A stretch of 64,000 bases of DNA from Shewanella sp. Arc9-LZ (GTDB lineage: Bacteria > Pseudomonadota > Gammaproteobacteria > Enterobacterales > Shewanellaceae). The DNA is taken from assembly GCF_010092445.1 (NCBI RefSeq), contig NZ_CP048031.1, forward strand, positions 4,030,001 to 4,094,000, given 5' to 3'. Position numbers and translations under genes: made by a program. Below are positions 27,975 to 38,512 of the stretch, piece after piece (the stretch's first letter is position 1; each line of letters begins with the position of its first letter). The notes beneath the pieces are model-generated. The model searched no databases and was not told where the DNA came from. It saw only the letters and a list, made by a program, of their open reading frames with translations.

Positions 27975-28784
27975 ATGCTCGAATCTAAACGTTGGTCGGT
28001 CAAAAATGTCGATGGCCCAAGTCCATTCGAACTCGCAATGATGGTGTTATCACTGATCTCTGTGGTGATAGTACTCACGATTACCTTTGGTAAGTTAGAC
28101 GCTGAAACCAACAAAGTACTGCTGTATATAGACACTACAATCTGCATGATTTTTATGACCAAGTTTTTCCATGGTTTGTTCAAAGCACGTAATAAAGCCT
28201 TTTACTTTAGGCACCATTGGATAGACTTTGTTGCCAGCATTCCAGCCATTGAAGCACTGCGTATCGCACGTATATTCCAAATATTAAGAGTTATTCGTTT
28301 AATCCGCATGAGCCGGTCATTATTAATCCCATTATTGCGTCAGCGAAAACAATCTACATTGGCCAGTTTACTGGTGGCGATGGTATTAATTTTAGCCACT
28401 GCATCTGTACTTATTTTACTAGTAGAAAGCACTGAACCTAACGCCAATATCCAAACAGCAGAGCAAGCTATTTGGTGGGCATTAGTGACCATATCAACCG
28501 TCGGTTACGGTGACTTCTATCCCGTCAGTACGGTAGGCCATATCATCGGTGGATTAGTGATCATTAGTGGTGTCAGCTTTTTCGGAGTGATATCCGGTTA
28601 TATGGCATCTGTTTTCGTCGCACCAGATGAGCAAGAACGTAACGAAGCGCAAGAGGCTCAAGCAGCGCATAAAGCAGAAATCAATACCAAGCTAGAACAA
28701 GCGCTAGAGCGCATGGAGCACAATCAGCAGCAAATGATCGAAGAAATTGCCACCTTACGTAATCAACTCGGACAAGGTAAATAG
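27975..28784 (+). CDS. Voltage-gated potassium channel (Kv-like, Kch family)
   Basis: 269 residues with six membrane helices. The S4 voltage sensor is a row of arginines (RIARIFQILRVIRLIRMSR, ~96-114), the pore has the K+ filter TVGYGD at 175-180, and the last ~55 residues form a cytoplasmic coiled coil rich in Gln and Glu (LEQALERMEHNQQQMIEEI) that would assemble the tetramer. There is no RCK domain. The gene is separated from the yjf-like unit by a terminator, so it has its own promoter. PspA-type clusters elsewhere are often accompanied by ion channels, so proximity may still matter. Confidence 0.9.
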   Translation: MLESKRWSVKNVDGPSPFELAMMVLSLISVVIVLTITFGKLDAETNKVLLYIDTTICMIFMTKFFHGLFKARNKAFYFRHHWIDFVASIPAIEALRIARIFQILRVIRLIRMSRSLLIPLLRQRKQSTLASLLVAMVLILATASVLILLVESTEPNANIQTAEQAIWWALVTISTVGYGDFYPVSTVGHIIGGLVIISGVSFFGVISGYMASVFVAPDEQERNEAQEAQAAHKAEINTKLEQALERMEHNQQQMIEEIATLRNQLGQGK

Positions 28785-28857
28785 CTTCTGCTCTGCAATA
28801 TCGTCAGCAGGAAAAAAGATTGCTTAAAAATGTTGATTATCCTGCGCGAGACCAAAA

Positions 28858-28895
28858 AATAAGCCCAAAGTAATCACTTACTTTGGGCTTATTGT
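28858..28895. terminator. Bidirectional terminator between K+ channel and mrcB
   Basis: AATAAGCCCAAAGTA pairs with TACTTTGGGCTTATT around a 6-nt loop. The left flank is A-rich, serving the convergent mrcB gene. Confidence 0.82.
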
Positions 28896-28925
28896 TGGCA
28901 ACGACATAATGGCTAAGCTAACGCG

Positions 28926-31226
28926 TTACTCTCCCACCAACTTCTGCCACCAAGATAATGACTCGCCACAATTGGCAACCGGATGATAGCTTGCGTCTAA
29001 TGCCGGTAGACCGATAATATTGTCACAATTACCTTTCTTAGCCACACCCGTTGTACGATCAAAATAACCATTAATAACCCCATTAACGGGCATCATTCGT
29101 AAACTAAGCGGTGGACGTTGATGTAAAAAGGCCTGATACACGGCCATTGCGCCACTACTACCATACAAGCCCGTTTTACTGTTATCGTCTTGGCCGACCC
29201 AAATAGCCGCTACGTTACGTTCATCAAATCCAGCAAACCACGAGTCACGACTATCATTACTGGTGCCGGTTTTACCCGCTAAACGAACCCCAGGAAATGC
29301 AGCGCCTAAACGCTTAGCCGTACCATTTCGCACTACCTGGTTCATTGCATATTGAACTAAGTAATCGGTTGCCGGATCAATCGCCATCGACGATGGAACA
29401 CGAGTCACTTCCAACGCTTGGTTTTGACTGTCTAATACCGCTGTAATCGATGATAACTTACGATAGCGACCTTCATCAGCAATGGTTTGATAAACTTGAG
29501 CCACCATTAATGGTGAGCCATTCACCGCACCCAACAACATCGATGGATAAGGGGATATATCATCCTCCCAACCCGATTTTTTCAATGTAGCAGCAACCTT
29601 TTCAACACCAACAGCCAAACCAACGTTAACCGTTGGAACGTTCATTGAATCTTTAAATGCGCTTAATAAAGGCACTTGGCCACTGAACTTTTTATCGACG
29701 TTTTTAGGTGACCACGTTTTTCCTTGCTCATTTTTAAGGGTGATGGGTTTATCTTCTACGGGAGTGGCTAAAGTAAATTTATCTGCTTGGCGTAATGCGC
29801 TGGCATACACGAATGGTTTTATTAACGACCCAATTGGACGTCTAATTTCAACCGCGCGGTTAAATCCTTCATAACTCGGTTGTTTATCACCCACCATCGC
29901 TGCTATGCCGCCAGTATATTTGTCGGTGACAACCATGCCGACTTGAACGTTTTTAGCCCGTTTATCCAGTGATGCCATGGTAGACAACACGGCTTTTTCT
30001 GCGGCTTCTTGGGCCATAGGATCGAGCGTGGTATACACTTTTACGCCCGACTGCTTCAGTAACGAATCACCATAACGGTCGCGTAACTCTTGTTTAACCA
30101 CAGCAAAAAACGCTGGTAACTTCTGATGTACCGATTTTTTAGCACTGCGTAGACCGATTGGCGACTCTGCTGCAGCTTTATATTGGGCAACGGTTAATTT
30201 ATCGTTTTCCATAAGCAAACGTAACACTAAATCACGGCGCTCTTGGGCTCGTTCAGGATAACGCCACGGGTTGTAATAAGAAGGTCCTTTAATGACCGCA
30301 ACTAAAAAGGCTTGCTGCGACACGGTTAATTCACCAATGGGGCGACCAAAATAGAATTGTGAGGCTAATCCCATACCATGCACACCACGGGCCTTGTCTT
30401 GGCCCATGTACACTTCATTGAGATAAGCTTCTAAAATTTCATCTTTGCTATAACGAAAATCGATAATCAATGCCATTATGGCTTCACGCACTTTACGCAC
30501 AATTGAGCGTTCGCTGCTTAAAAAGAAGTTTTTGGCTAACTGCTGAGTTAAGGTTGAACCCCCTTGCACCGTACGACCGGCAGTAATATTGACCACCGCA
30601 GCGCGTGCAATCGCCAATGGGTTTACCCCAAAGTGATCATAAAAACTGCGGTCCTCAACCAAAATAAGCGCATCGATAATCATTGAAGGCATCTCTGGCG
30701 TTCGCACAAATAAACGGTCTTCGCCATCGCCGGCAATAATACGGTCAAGTAATACTGGTTCTAAATGAAATACCGCTAATTCACGTTTGTCAGACATCCG
30801 CTTAACTGAGCTAACGCCTTCAGAGTCAAAGCTTATCATCACTCGCTGCTCGGCTTGGTTGCCTTCGGGATGCAAAAACGGCCGACGCCATAATTCGATA
30901 CGAGTACTTGAAGCAGAAAACTCGCCAACTTGCCGCGGATTGGACACTTTACGGTAACCCAACAAATTAAGCTCAGCCATTAACTGCGGATGGTTTATCG
31001 CAGCACCTGGGTACAATGCCATTGAACGACTAAAAACTTGGGCCGGTAAATGCCACTTTTGCCCTTCAAATTTCTGCGCAATAATTTGGTCTAAATAAAT
31101 AGCGTAAAAGCTCACAACAGCAATACCAACGATTGATAATTTCCATGTGAGCGACCACAGTTTTTGCCACCAAGATGAGCCACTTTTTTTTGTGTTGGCT
31201 GAAGACTTTTTGGGTTTTTTACTCAT
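28926..31226 (-). CDS. mrcB: Penicillin-binding protein 1B
   Basis: 766 residues, bifunctional peptidoglycan glycosyltransferase and transpeptidase. There is a basic cytoplasmic tail (1-25), a membrane helix (~28-46) and a UB2H-like domain (~65-150). The glycosyltransferase domain has EDRSFYDHFG (catalytic Glu191) and GGSTLTQQLAKN (222-233). The transpeptidase domain has the nucleophile Ser467 in SLIK, SMN at 527-529 and KTG at 652-654. The UB2H region would receive the LpoB activator, which is not encoded here. It lies downstream of hrpB on the same strand, as in E. coli, after a 68-bp gap. Confidence 0.96.
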   Translation of the reverse strand: MSKKPKKSSANTKKSGSSWWQKLWSLTWKLSIVGIAVVSFYAIYLDQIIAQKFEGQKWHLPAQVFSRSMALYPGAAINHPQLMAELNLLGYRKVSNPRQVGEFSASSTRIELWRRPFLHPEGNQAEQRVMISFDSEGVSSVKRMSDKRELAVFHLEPVLLDRIIAGDGEDRLFVRTPEMPSMIIDALILVEDRSFYDHFGVNPLAIARAAVVNITAGRTVQGGSTLTQQLAKNFFLSSERSIVRKVREAIMALIIDFRYSKDEILEAYLNEVYMGQDKARGVHGMGLASQFYFGRPIGELTVSQQAFLVAVIKGPSYYNPWRYPERAQERRDLVLRLLMENDKLTVAQYKAAAESPIGLRSAKKSVHQKLPAFFAVVKQELRDRYGDSLLKQSGVKVYTTLDPMAQEAAEKAVLSTMASLDKRAKNVQVGMVVTDKYTGGIAAMVGDKQPSYEGFNRAVEIRRPIGSLIKPFVYASALRQADKFTLATPVEDKPITLKNEQGKTWSPKNVDKKFSGQVPLLSAFKDSMNVPTVNVGLAVGVEKVAATLKKSGWEDDISPYPSMLLGAVNGSPLMVAQVYQTIADEGRYRKLSSITAVLDSQNQALEVTRVPSSMAIDPATDYLVQYAMNQVVRNGTAKRLGAAFPGVRLAGKTGTSNDSRDSWFAGFDERNVAAIWVGQDDNSKTGLYGSSGAMAVYQAFLHQRPPLSLRMMPVNGVINGYFDRTTGVAKKGNCDNIIGLPALDASYHPVANCGESLSWWQKLVGE

Positions 31227-31294
31227 AAATAATGGTTTCGTTTTCCATATAACGCTGAAATAATTGCATGTTATTAATAAGCTAGATGACTTAT

Positions 31295-33880
31295 TTACAC
31301 GCCTGGAGTTTTCTTTTTAGTAAATTTTGTTGCCACTGTATTCACTGGGTCATCAGGCCATAAATGCCTAGGATAACGACCACGCATTTCTTTTTTTACA
31401 TCAATATATGGGCCTTGCCAGAAGCTGGCTAAATCTGCCGTGGCGGCTAATGGTCGTTGTGCTGGCGACAACAACTCCATAGTAACCGTCATTTTGCCGT
31501 GCAATATTGTCGGGCTTTGCGCCATCCCTAATGCTTCTTGTAAACGTACACTAAGCAACGCACGGCCTTGTTGGTCATTGTTATGATAAAAATGTCCGTC
31601 AGTATCAAGTGGCATCTGGTAACGGATGGGGGCACGAGTGCCAGTTGCCATCGGCCAATGTGTTGGCACCAGTTGCTCTAATAGCTGCTGCTGTTGCCAA
31701 TTGAGTAAATTTTTCACCAATCCATACGCGGCTACTTTAGCCAATGCGGCCAATGAACGAATGTTATCCAAATGTGGCTCAAGCCAATCTTCTAACGTCG
31801 CCAGTAAGTACTCATCGCTTAAACAAGGCCAATCATGCTCTGGCGCAAAGTATCGAGCTAATTCAACCCGATATTGTAACTGGATTAACAGCTCGTCACG
31901 ATTAAGGATTGTTAACCCTTTTATACGGATCTGTTCTAATAATGCTGCGGTAATTTGTGCTCGTTCAGGTGTAATACCGGTGTCGATTTTGATGATAACC
32001 TCACCGATTTTGGTATGTTTTTCAGCAAAAAAACGCCCTTTTGCTTCATCCCAACCACCGTGAACATGAGTAGTTACTAACGAGGCAAGTTCGGCAGTAA
32101 ACAAGCGTTCATCTAACCTTGCTGCAAGGTAAATTTGGCCAGCATTACGACCTTGAGTCTCTTGAAAGTCAGCAACCACTAACCAAGGTTCATGAGCCAA
32201 ACTGTCTTCGGCATTGATCACCACACCCGTACCATTACTTAATAAAAAGCCTTCATGGCCTCGAGCTTTGGCAATACGATCAGGGTAAGCAAGTGCTAAC
32301 AAATAGCTTATATCACGAGTCGATGCATTACGTATTGCCTCATTGACCTGACCCGATATCGCCAAAGATTGTTGCCATTGCCTAACTTGCTGTTTAATTT
32401 GCCCCTGCAAAGCCTCGGTCAAATAATGATGAATATCAGCGCCTTTTTTCGGTAGTCCACGGGCTTCAATAATGCCTGCTAATACGCAAGCCAGCAGGCA
32501 AAGTTGCGGCTGATTGTCGTGCAAGGCAAGTTGCTTAGCTTTAAGCAGCATATGCGCTAAGCGTGGATGGCAACCTAATGCATAAGCCTCTCGGCCAAGT
32601 GACGTTAATTTACGTTGTGGATCAATTAATTCAAGTTGAATAAGTAATCGCCATGCGACTTGTTCATGGATCGGCGGCGGTGGTGTGAGCAATGATAATT
32701 CAGCAAATGATTTAGCGCCCCAACTGGCACAATCAAGTGCCATAGAAGTCAGTTCTGCTTGCGTGATTTCGGGCTCATCGACTTTGCGCATGCGCCCTTG
32801 TTCTTCTTGGCTCCATAACCGCACGCAATAACCCGCAGCTAAGCGCCCTGCTCGGCCACTACGTTGAATAGCCGATGCCTGGCTAATGCGCTTAAGCCCT
32901 AAGCGTGTCACGCCGGTTTTAGGGTTAAAACTCGCTTCACGTCGATAACCGCTGTCTATAACAAGGGTGATGCCTTCAATCGTTAAACTCGATTCAGCCA
33001 CGTTAGTCGCGAGGACGATTTTACGTTTACCCGGTTCTGCTGCACGAATGGCTTGATCTTGCTCCGCTGACGACAAGTCGCCATACATAGGACAAATAAG
33101 CCATGATGCATCTAAACGCTCACGCAATAATCCAGCTAATTTACGAATTTCACCTTTCCCGGGTAAAAACGCCAAAACGCTGCCCTGTTGATATTGCGCT
33201 AGATTGGGATCGGAAATGGTATCGATAATCACACGGGACATGTGTGTTAGCCACAACTGTTGCCCAGGGCAAGGCTGATAAGCAATCTCAACCTCAAAAC
33301 TGCGACCATCACTGTGTATTTGCGCAGCATCGGGCATTAACGTGTCTAGCGGTAAGCCAGACAAGGTGGCAGACATAGCAATAATGTGTAAATCGTCACG
33401 TAATGATTGCTGCACTTCCAGTGCTAAAGCCAAGCCTAAATCAGTCGTAAGATGACGCTCATGTATTTCATCGAAAATAATCACATCAATCCCACTAAGC
33501 TCTGGGTCTTGTTGGATCATGCGGGTCAGAATACCTTCGGTGACAATTTCTAATCGAGTATCTGCGCTGACTTTTGATTCGCCACGGACACGATAACCCA
33601 CTTGCTGGCCAACATTTTGGCCCAATTGTTGGGCAATAAACTTAGCGACATTGCGGGCCGCGACTCGACGGGGTTCTAACATCAGAATTTTGCCATGAAT
33701 TTCAGGCCAGGCTAACATCGCTAATGGTAATGCTGTGGATTTACCTGCACCGGTTGGCGCTTCGATAATAATGTGTGAATGGGCCGAAAACTGCACACGC
33801 AACGAGTCGAGTACCGCGTGAATCGGCAATGTCGTGGGCATCAATGATGGGTGCTGCTGCAATACTTGTTTTGAGGTCAA
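31295..33880 (-). CDS. hrpB: ATP-dependent RNA helicase HrpB
   Basis: 861 residues of the DExH family. Motif I is APTGAGKST, motif II is DEIH in IIFDEIHERH, motif III is SATLSG, and motif VI is QRSGRAGR. The HrpB-specific C-terminal domain ends with the PRHLWPDDP segment typical of the family. The function in the cell is not defined, probably RNA remodelling. The listed start is TTG (33880); ATG at 33841 (MPTTLPIHAVLD) is a good alternative, and neither has a clear ribosome site. hrpB-mrcB order is conserved in enteric bacteria, so the two may be cotranscribed. Confidence 0.93.
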   Translation of the reverse strand: MTSKQVLQQHPSLMPTTLPIHAVLDSLRVQFSAHSHIIIEAPTGAGKSTALPLAMLAWPEIHGKILMLEPRRVAARNVAKFIAQQLGQNVGQQVGYRVRGESKVSADTRLEIVTEGILTRMIQQDPELSGIDVIIFDEIHERHLTTDLGLALALEVQQSLRDDLHIIAMSATLSGLPLDTLMPDAAQIHSDGRSFEVEIAYQPCPGQQLWLTHMSRVIIDTISDPNLAQYQQGSVLAFLPGKGEIRKLAGLLRERLDASWLICPMYGDLSSAEQDQAIRAAEPGKRKIVLATNVAESSLTIEGITLVIDSGYRREASFNPKTGVTRLGLKRISQASAIQRSGRAGRLAAGYCVRLWSQEEQGRMRKVDEPEITQAELTSMALDCASWGAKSFAELSLLTPPPPIHEQVAWRLLIQLELIDPQRKLTSLGREAYALGCHPRLAHMLLKAKQLALHDNQPQLCLLACVLAGIIEARGLPKKGADIHHYLTEALQGQIKQQVRQWQQSLAISGQVNEAIRNASTRDISYLLALAYPDRIAKARGHEGFLLSNGTGVVINAEDSLAHEPWLVVADFQETQGRNAGQIYLAARLDERLFTAELASLVTTHVHGGWDEAKGRFFAEKHTKIGEVIIKIDTGITPERAQITAALLEQIRIKGLTILNRDELLIQLQYRVELARYFAPEHDWPCLSDEYLLATLEDWLEPHLDNIRSLAALAKVAAYGLVKNLLNWQQQQLLEQLVPTHWPMATGTRAPIRYQMPLDTDGHFYHNNDQQGRALLSVRLQEALGMAQSPTILHGKMTVTMELLSPAQRPLAATADLASFWQGPYIDVKKEMRGRYPRHLWPDDPVNTVATKFTKKKTPGV

Positions 33881-34024
33881 CGCGATTAACTTTTACGGCT
33901 ATTTTCTGCGGTTCATTTTACCCACATTGTATCAAGGTGTCATTAATTGCCTATTTCAAGCCTATTTGGCTACCTTTTTAACAAAGCAATTAACCGCTCT
34001 CAGTTATTGAGTCATTTTACTCAT

Positions 34025-36286
34025 TTAGATTAACCAAGGAGTCCGTAAACCGTGTTGTAGTTCAGCTAATCGTGTCGGTTTATTAATAGCATAGCCTTGC
34101 GCATAATCGACACCAATATTTTTAAGATATACGCCAATATCAGTATTTTCAACAAACTCTGCGATAACTTCAAACCCCATGTCTTTTCCGAGCTGACAAA
34201 TAGCCGAAACAATGGCTTTATCACTGCGGTTTTCGCATAAATTCACTACAAATTGGCCGTCAATTTTAACGTAATCGACATCAAGACATTTCAAATATGC
34301 AAAGCTAGAAAAACCAGAACCAAAATCATCTAATGCAATCTTACAACCAAATGGTCGTAACAACTCAATTAATCCGGTAGCTTGGTCTAATTGGCTTACC
34401 GCTGCAGTTTCGGTTATTTCAAAACATAATTTACTCACCAGCTCAGGTTCGACCATTAAACGCATTTCGAGCCAAGTCATGAACTTTTGGTCAGCAAGTG
34501 ACATCGCAGACAAATTCACCGACACCATAGAAAGCTGTTCCCATGTAGCTAAATTATTGCCGCCCCACGTCAATAAATTATCGATAACCCAACGGTCTAC
34601 TCGAGGCGCTAAGTTATAACGCTCAGCAGCAGGTAAAAACACCCCCGGCGATACATATTGGCCATCACTCTGCACCATGCGAAGTAGAATTTCCATGTGG
34701 ATGCCAGTGTCGGGTTTATCGAGCGGCTCAATTAATTGATAGAATAGCTCAAACTGATTTAATGCCAGTGCGCCTGTAATATCCACAGATGCCAGCATTT
34801 GGTTATACATCATGTGCATTTGTGGGTCGTCAGGATTATAAAAATGCCAACGGTTACGGCCTTCTTCTTTGGCCAAGCGGCAAGCGGCATCAGCTTTGCT
34901 CATCACACCGTAAATATCGGAGTCAACATAATCGACTTTGGCAATGCCAATGCTGGCACTAATGTTGTGTTTGATACCTTTCCAAGTAAATTCATGATCA
35001 AACAACTGTTGGCAAATTCGTTTTGCCACTTGTTGCGCCGATGCGGTATCAGAATAATGCATCAATAAGCCAAACTCATCGCCGCCTAAACGCGCAACCA
35101 CATCGTCTTTACGTAATAATTGTTTTAAGCGAGTCGCCACTTGTTGCAGCAACACATCACCCGCTTGATGACCACTAAGGTCATTTACCACTTGAAATTG
35201 ATCGAGATCGAGAAAGGCAATACAAGCCGGAGCATGTTCGTCGTCTTTTAATAACTCTTCAAGCATGTTTTCGAACTGTAATCGATTTGGTAATCCGGTT
35301 AGCACATCATAATTGGAATGAAACGATAACTCATCGGCAAGTCGATAACGTTCGGTGACATCTTCAATCATTAATAATAACTGTTGCTGTTTATTAAGTG
35401 CATGGCAAAAGCTAAACTTATACCAGTATATTTGAACCCCATTTCGTAACGGCACTTCACACCAGGCTTGGCGTAAAATACCTTCTCGAACGATATGCAA
35501 GGTATCGAGTAATAGTGGGTGATCATCTTCTCGTAGCAACGTAAATAAACTCTGCCCGACTGTAATGGGTAAATTTTGTTTACTCGCATCATTTTGCAAT
35601 ACAACATTATTGTGTAAATCAATCAACGCACATGGCATCGGCAGTAACTGAAATAGCTCTTGATACTGTTTATCTTTACTGTCTAAAAGCACGGATAAAC
35701 GACGAAGTTCAAGTGAAGAGGCTAATTGATATGCAGTATCATCGAGTAACTTTTGCACAAACGCACAAGGATCATCTTGCTGACTCACTACTGTGTTAGC
35801 ATCGGATGCACACATAGTGCCTAAAACAACTTTAACATTGCCAACATGCAAAACAGGACTCAGAGCAAGATGCTTACAATCAATATCGAGTTGATTAAAG
35901 ATGCCTAAAAGCGGTGTAAGGAGTCGATTTTCGTCAGCGGTAAATGATTGCTCTGGGGAATGAGGATAAATGATTGCTTGATAGCTGTTAAATAATGATT
36001 CGCACAGTGACAAATTATCTTGTAAATGCTGGTTAAACAGCGCTTCTGATGCTGGTGAAGCACCAAAATGACTGACACATTGTTGCTCTGAAGTGTCGAT
36101 AATATCAGTATCGACGGCAAATAATTTATCATATTGACTCGTCAACACAAATGCAGCGCTGCATTCTAGCCTTTGACAGACTAACTGTAATGCTTGATTA
36201 AGCAGTGATAACACCGAAGTATTACTACCCTCAATAGGTCCATTTGTAAAAACACTTTTCAATAGTTGCTGGGTGCTATCGGCCAT
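34025..36286 (-). CDS. GGDEF-EAL c-di-GMP enzyme with GAF and PAS-like sensors
   Basis: 753 residues. A GAF-like region (~25-195) and a PAS-like region (~205-315) precede GGDEF (~325-485) and EAL (~500-745) domains. The cyclase motif GGDEF (401-405) and the I-site RKDD (392-395) are intact. In the phosphodiesterase domain the EAL motif reads EIL (532-534), but NLSA, EITE, DDFGSG, KIDG and the late Glu residues are present, so hydrolysis is still plausible. No membrane helix is visible. It is transcribed alone. Which activity dominates cannot be judged from sequence. Confidence 0.9.
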   Translation of the reverse strand: MADSTQQLLKSVFTNGPIEGSNTSVLSLLNQALQLVCQRLECSAAFVLTSQYDKLFAVDTDIIDTSEQQCVSHFGASPASEALFNQHLQDNLSLCESLFNSYQAIIYPHSPEQSFTADENRLLTPLLGIFNQLDIDCKHLALSPVLHVGNVKVVLGTMCASDANTVVSQQDDPCAFVQKLLDDTAYQLASSLELRRLSVLLDSKDKQYQELFQLLPMPCALIDLHNNVVLQNDASKQNLPITVGQSLFTLLREDDHPLLLDTLHIVREGILRQAWCEVPLRNGVQIYWYKFSFCHALNKQQQLLLMIEDVTERYRLADELSFHSNYDVLTGLPNRLQFENMLEELLKDDEHAPACIAFLDLDQFQVVNDLSGHQAGDVLLQQVATRLKQLLRKDDVVARLGGDEFGLLMHYSDTASAQQVAKRICQQLFDHEFTWKGIKHNISASIGIAKVDYVDSDIYGVMSKADAACRLAKEEGRNRWHFYNPDDPQMHMMYNQMLASVDITGALALNQFELFYQLIEPLDKPDTGIHMEILLRMVQSDGQYVSPGVFLPAAERYNLAPRVDRWVIDNLLTWGGNNLATWEQLSMVSVNLSAMSLADQKFMTWLEMRLMVEPELVSKLCFEITETAAVSQLDQATGLIELLRPFGCKIALDDFGSGFSSFAYLKCLDVDYVKIDGQFVVNLCENRSDKAIVSAICQLGKDMGFEVIAEFVENTDIGVYLKNIGVDYAQGYAINKPTRLAELQHGLRTPWLI

Positions 36287-36494
36287 TCATCAACTCATTC
36301 AAGGTTAGCAATTCAATTTGCTTGGGAATAAAATCAGTTATCTTGTAGATGCCATATCGCTAACTGTAAGCGCTAACTATAAGCACTATATTGATTAGGT
36401 AGTTAACTGAAACCACGATATGTTTTTAAAATCGGTAGTATTGTTAATCTATCAACGTTTATGTTTCAGCTCAATAAATAATAGGGCCAACCGG

Positions 36495-37040
36495 ATGCAA
36501 ACACCTTCGTCAGCAAGATTATTTGTCGGCTTTAGCGTAGACAAACCACAAATAGATAAAATATTACATCTACAACAAACACTTATAACTAAAATAAATA
36601 CAAATTCAGTAGCCACTTTAGCACACAACTTACACATAACATTAGGCTTTTTTGGTCAAATAGATCCGACCACTTGTTCAAAAATCCATGAAGCAATAAA
36701 TCAGATGCCTAAAACAACTTTCAGTCAAGTTATCGACACCTTCGCTTGGTGGCAAACAGCACAATTAATCTGTTTAAAAGGACAAGCGAGTACATCATTA
36801 AACACTATGGCGAATGACATTAAGAACATTGCAAAAACTCACCATCTAGCCATCAGTCAATACGATTATGTTCCGCACATTAGTCTATTTCGTGGGGTGA
36901 CAACAGCTTCTTTACCAGCCGTGGTAAAGGACACTCAGCTCATCATCGCACCAAGCCATTTACATTTATATCAATCGACTGGCCACCACCATAACGTTAA
37001 CTACACGATATTAGAAAGTTGGCCGTTACGGCAAAAATAA
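36495..37040 (+). CDS. thpR: RNA 2',3'-cyclic phosphodiesterase (LigT/ThpR family)
   Basis: 181 residues from ATG 36495, preceded by AGGG at 36483-36486. An upstream ATG at 36420 would add a 25-residue leader that the family does not have. The two HxT/S catalytic motifs of the 2H phosphoesterases are HITLGF and HISLFR. The enzyme opens 2',3'-cyclic phosphates on RNA ends, and the E. coli protein can also join tRNA halves by a 2'-5' bond. It lies alone, between the GGDEF-EAL gene (divergent) and pepB (convergent). Confidence 0.88.
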   Translation: MQTPSSARLFVGFSVDKPQIDKILHLQQTLITKINTNSVATLAHNLHITLGFFGQIDPTTCSKIHEAINQMPKTTFSQVIDTFAWWQTAQLICLKGQASTSLNTMANDIKNIAKTHHLAISQYDYVPHISLFRGVTTASLPAVVKDTQLIIAPSHLHLYQSTGHHHNVNYTILESWPLRQK

Positions 37041-37043
37041 AAA

Positions 37044-37072
37044 CCGTCACCACAGAATGTGAGCAACGGTTT
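37044..37072. terminator. Weak hairpin between thpR and pepB
   Basis: AAACCGT and ACGGTTT form a 7-bp stem across a long loop. T residues follow only briefly. Placement between convergent genes supports a termination role. Confidence 0.4.
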
Positions 37073-37093
37073 AATGATAATTACAATTGATGA

Positions 37094-38368
37094 CTAGTCT
37101 TTTAATAACTCAGCAATGGTCAATACGCCATGCGTTGTCGCACCAGCGGCCCATAGCGCCGACGCTGATGATTCAAAAGCACCTGCGAGATCAACGTGTA
37201 ACCAATTCGCTTTTGGTGACACAAAACGCCATAAGAAACCGGCCGCGTTTGATGCGCCACCTGCACCGCCACCTTTAACTGGGCGACTGTTTGCAGTATC
37301 AGCATAAGCTGATGGACACATATCTTTATGCCAAGCATCTAACGGCAATGGCCATACGTTTTCAGAAACGGCTTCAGCACATTGCTGTGCAAGCTGTAAT
37401 GTCGCCTTTTGTGGTGAAAAAATGGCGTTATAATTTGAGCCCACAGCCATCACAGCAGCGCCGGTTAACGTTGCAGCATCAATAATTAAGCCTGCGCCCG
37501 TTTCTGATGCAGCTTGTAAACCATCGGCTAGAACTAAACGTCCTTCAGCATCAGTATTAACAATTTCAACCGTGGTGCCGTTTTTGTAGGTTAGAACATC
37601 ACCCAGCTTGAAAGCATTACCGCTAACTAAGTTTTCTGCACAACACAAAAATAGCTTAACGCGTTTGTTCAAACCAGCCTTCATGGCTAATCCCAATGCA
37701 GCAGTAACAGTGGCAGCACCGCCCATGTCACACTTCATCGCTAACATACCTTCTGACGACTTCAAGCTATAGCCGCCTGAGTCAAACGTAATACCTTTAC
37801 CCACTAAGGCAACAGAGACTGGAGCATCTGCGCCTAACGGATTAAAATCAAGCTCTAACAATGCAGGAGGACGTTCACTACCACGACCCACAGCATGAAT
37901 ACCGACCCATTTTTTTTCTAATAATTCATGGCCTTCAATAATGTTAAAACTGACATGGTCACCACCAATATTTTTTAGCCAAGACGCCGCTTGATTAGCT
38001 AACGATAAAGGCGATAAATCTTCTGGAGTATCATTGATCAATTTGCGAGCAAACTGGGCCGCTACGGCACGTTGATTCAACGTTTCTTTATCGGCGTCAC
38101 TACCACACCAGTCCACTTGGTATCCTGCTTTAGCCGTGGCAAAACCTTGTGCAAATGCCCACTGTGAATTCAGGGTCCATAAGCCACCGTCTAGCTGCAC
38201 ATAATTAATGCCTTGATTGCGGATTTTTCTTGCGGCCATCTGCACTTGACGCAGTTCATCGCTACCCGATAGATGGATTGTTGCCTTAGTACCTTGGTAA
38301 GTCACATCAGCTTTACCCCAATGTTCTGCAGGGGCTTCGGTGGTGAGCGTAACGGTCATAATATTCAT
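37094..38368 (-). CDS. pepB: Peptidase B, M17 leucyl aminopeptidase family
   Basis: 424 residues from ATG 38368, which has AAGGGA well placed upstream; an upstream start at 38401 is rejected. The M17 signature NTDAEGRL and metal ligands in VGKGITFDSGGYSLK, AMKCDMGGAA and the C-terminal domain are intact. These are hexameric Zn/Mn enzymes that remove N-terminal residues from peptides in the cytoplasm. Length and sequence pattern fit the PepB branch rather than PepA, which is about 500 residues. The gene is convergent with thpR and divergent from sfsA. Confidence 0.92.
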   Translation of the reverse strand: MNIMTVTLTTEAPAEHWGKADVTYQGTKATIHLSGSDELRQVQMAARKIRNQGINYVQLDGGLWTLNSQWAFAQGFATAKAGYQVDWCGSDADKETLNQRAVAAQFARKLINDTPEDLSPLSLANQAASWLKNIGGDHVSFNIIEGHELLEKKWVGIHAVGRGSERPPALLELDFNPLGADAPVSVALVGKGITFDSGGYSLKSSEGMLAMKCDMGGAATVTAALGLAMKAGLNKRVKLFLCCAENLVSGNAFKLGDVLTYKNGTTVEIVNTDAEGRLVLADGLQAASETGAGLIIDAATLTGAAVMAVGSNYNAIFSPQKATLQLAQQCAEAVSENVWPLPLDAWHKDMCPSAYADTANSRPVKGGGAGGASNAAGFLWRFVSPKANWLHVDLAGAFESSASALWAAGATTHGVLTIAELLKD

Positions 38369-38512
38369 AATAATCCCTTGTAGTAAGCCAAATAACACCA
38401 ATGCTCGAGCTTAATCACGAGCTAATGGCAGTAGTGTAGACAAAACATAATCGATAAACCAAGCTAAAGTTTGTTAGCATTGTTGTAAATCAACTCATTA
38501 GATGAGTCATCG

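Noticed and set aside
27846..28784. K+ channel as part of the PspA transcription unit
   Set aside because: A strong terminator at 27880-27914 separates them. Functional linkage remains possible but is not shown.
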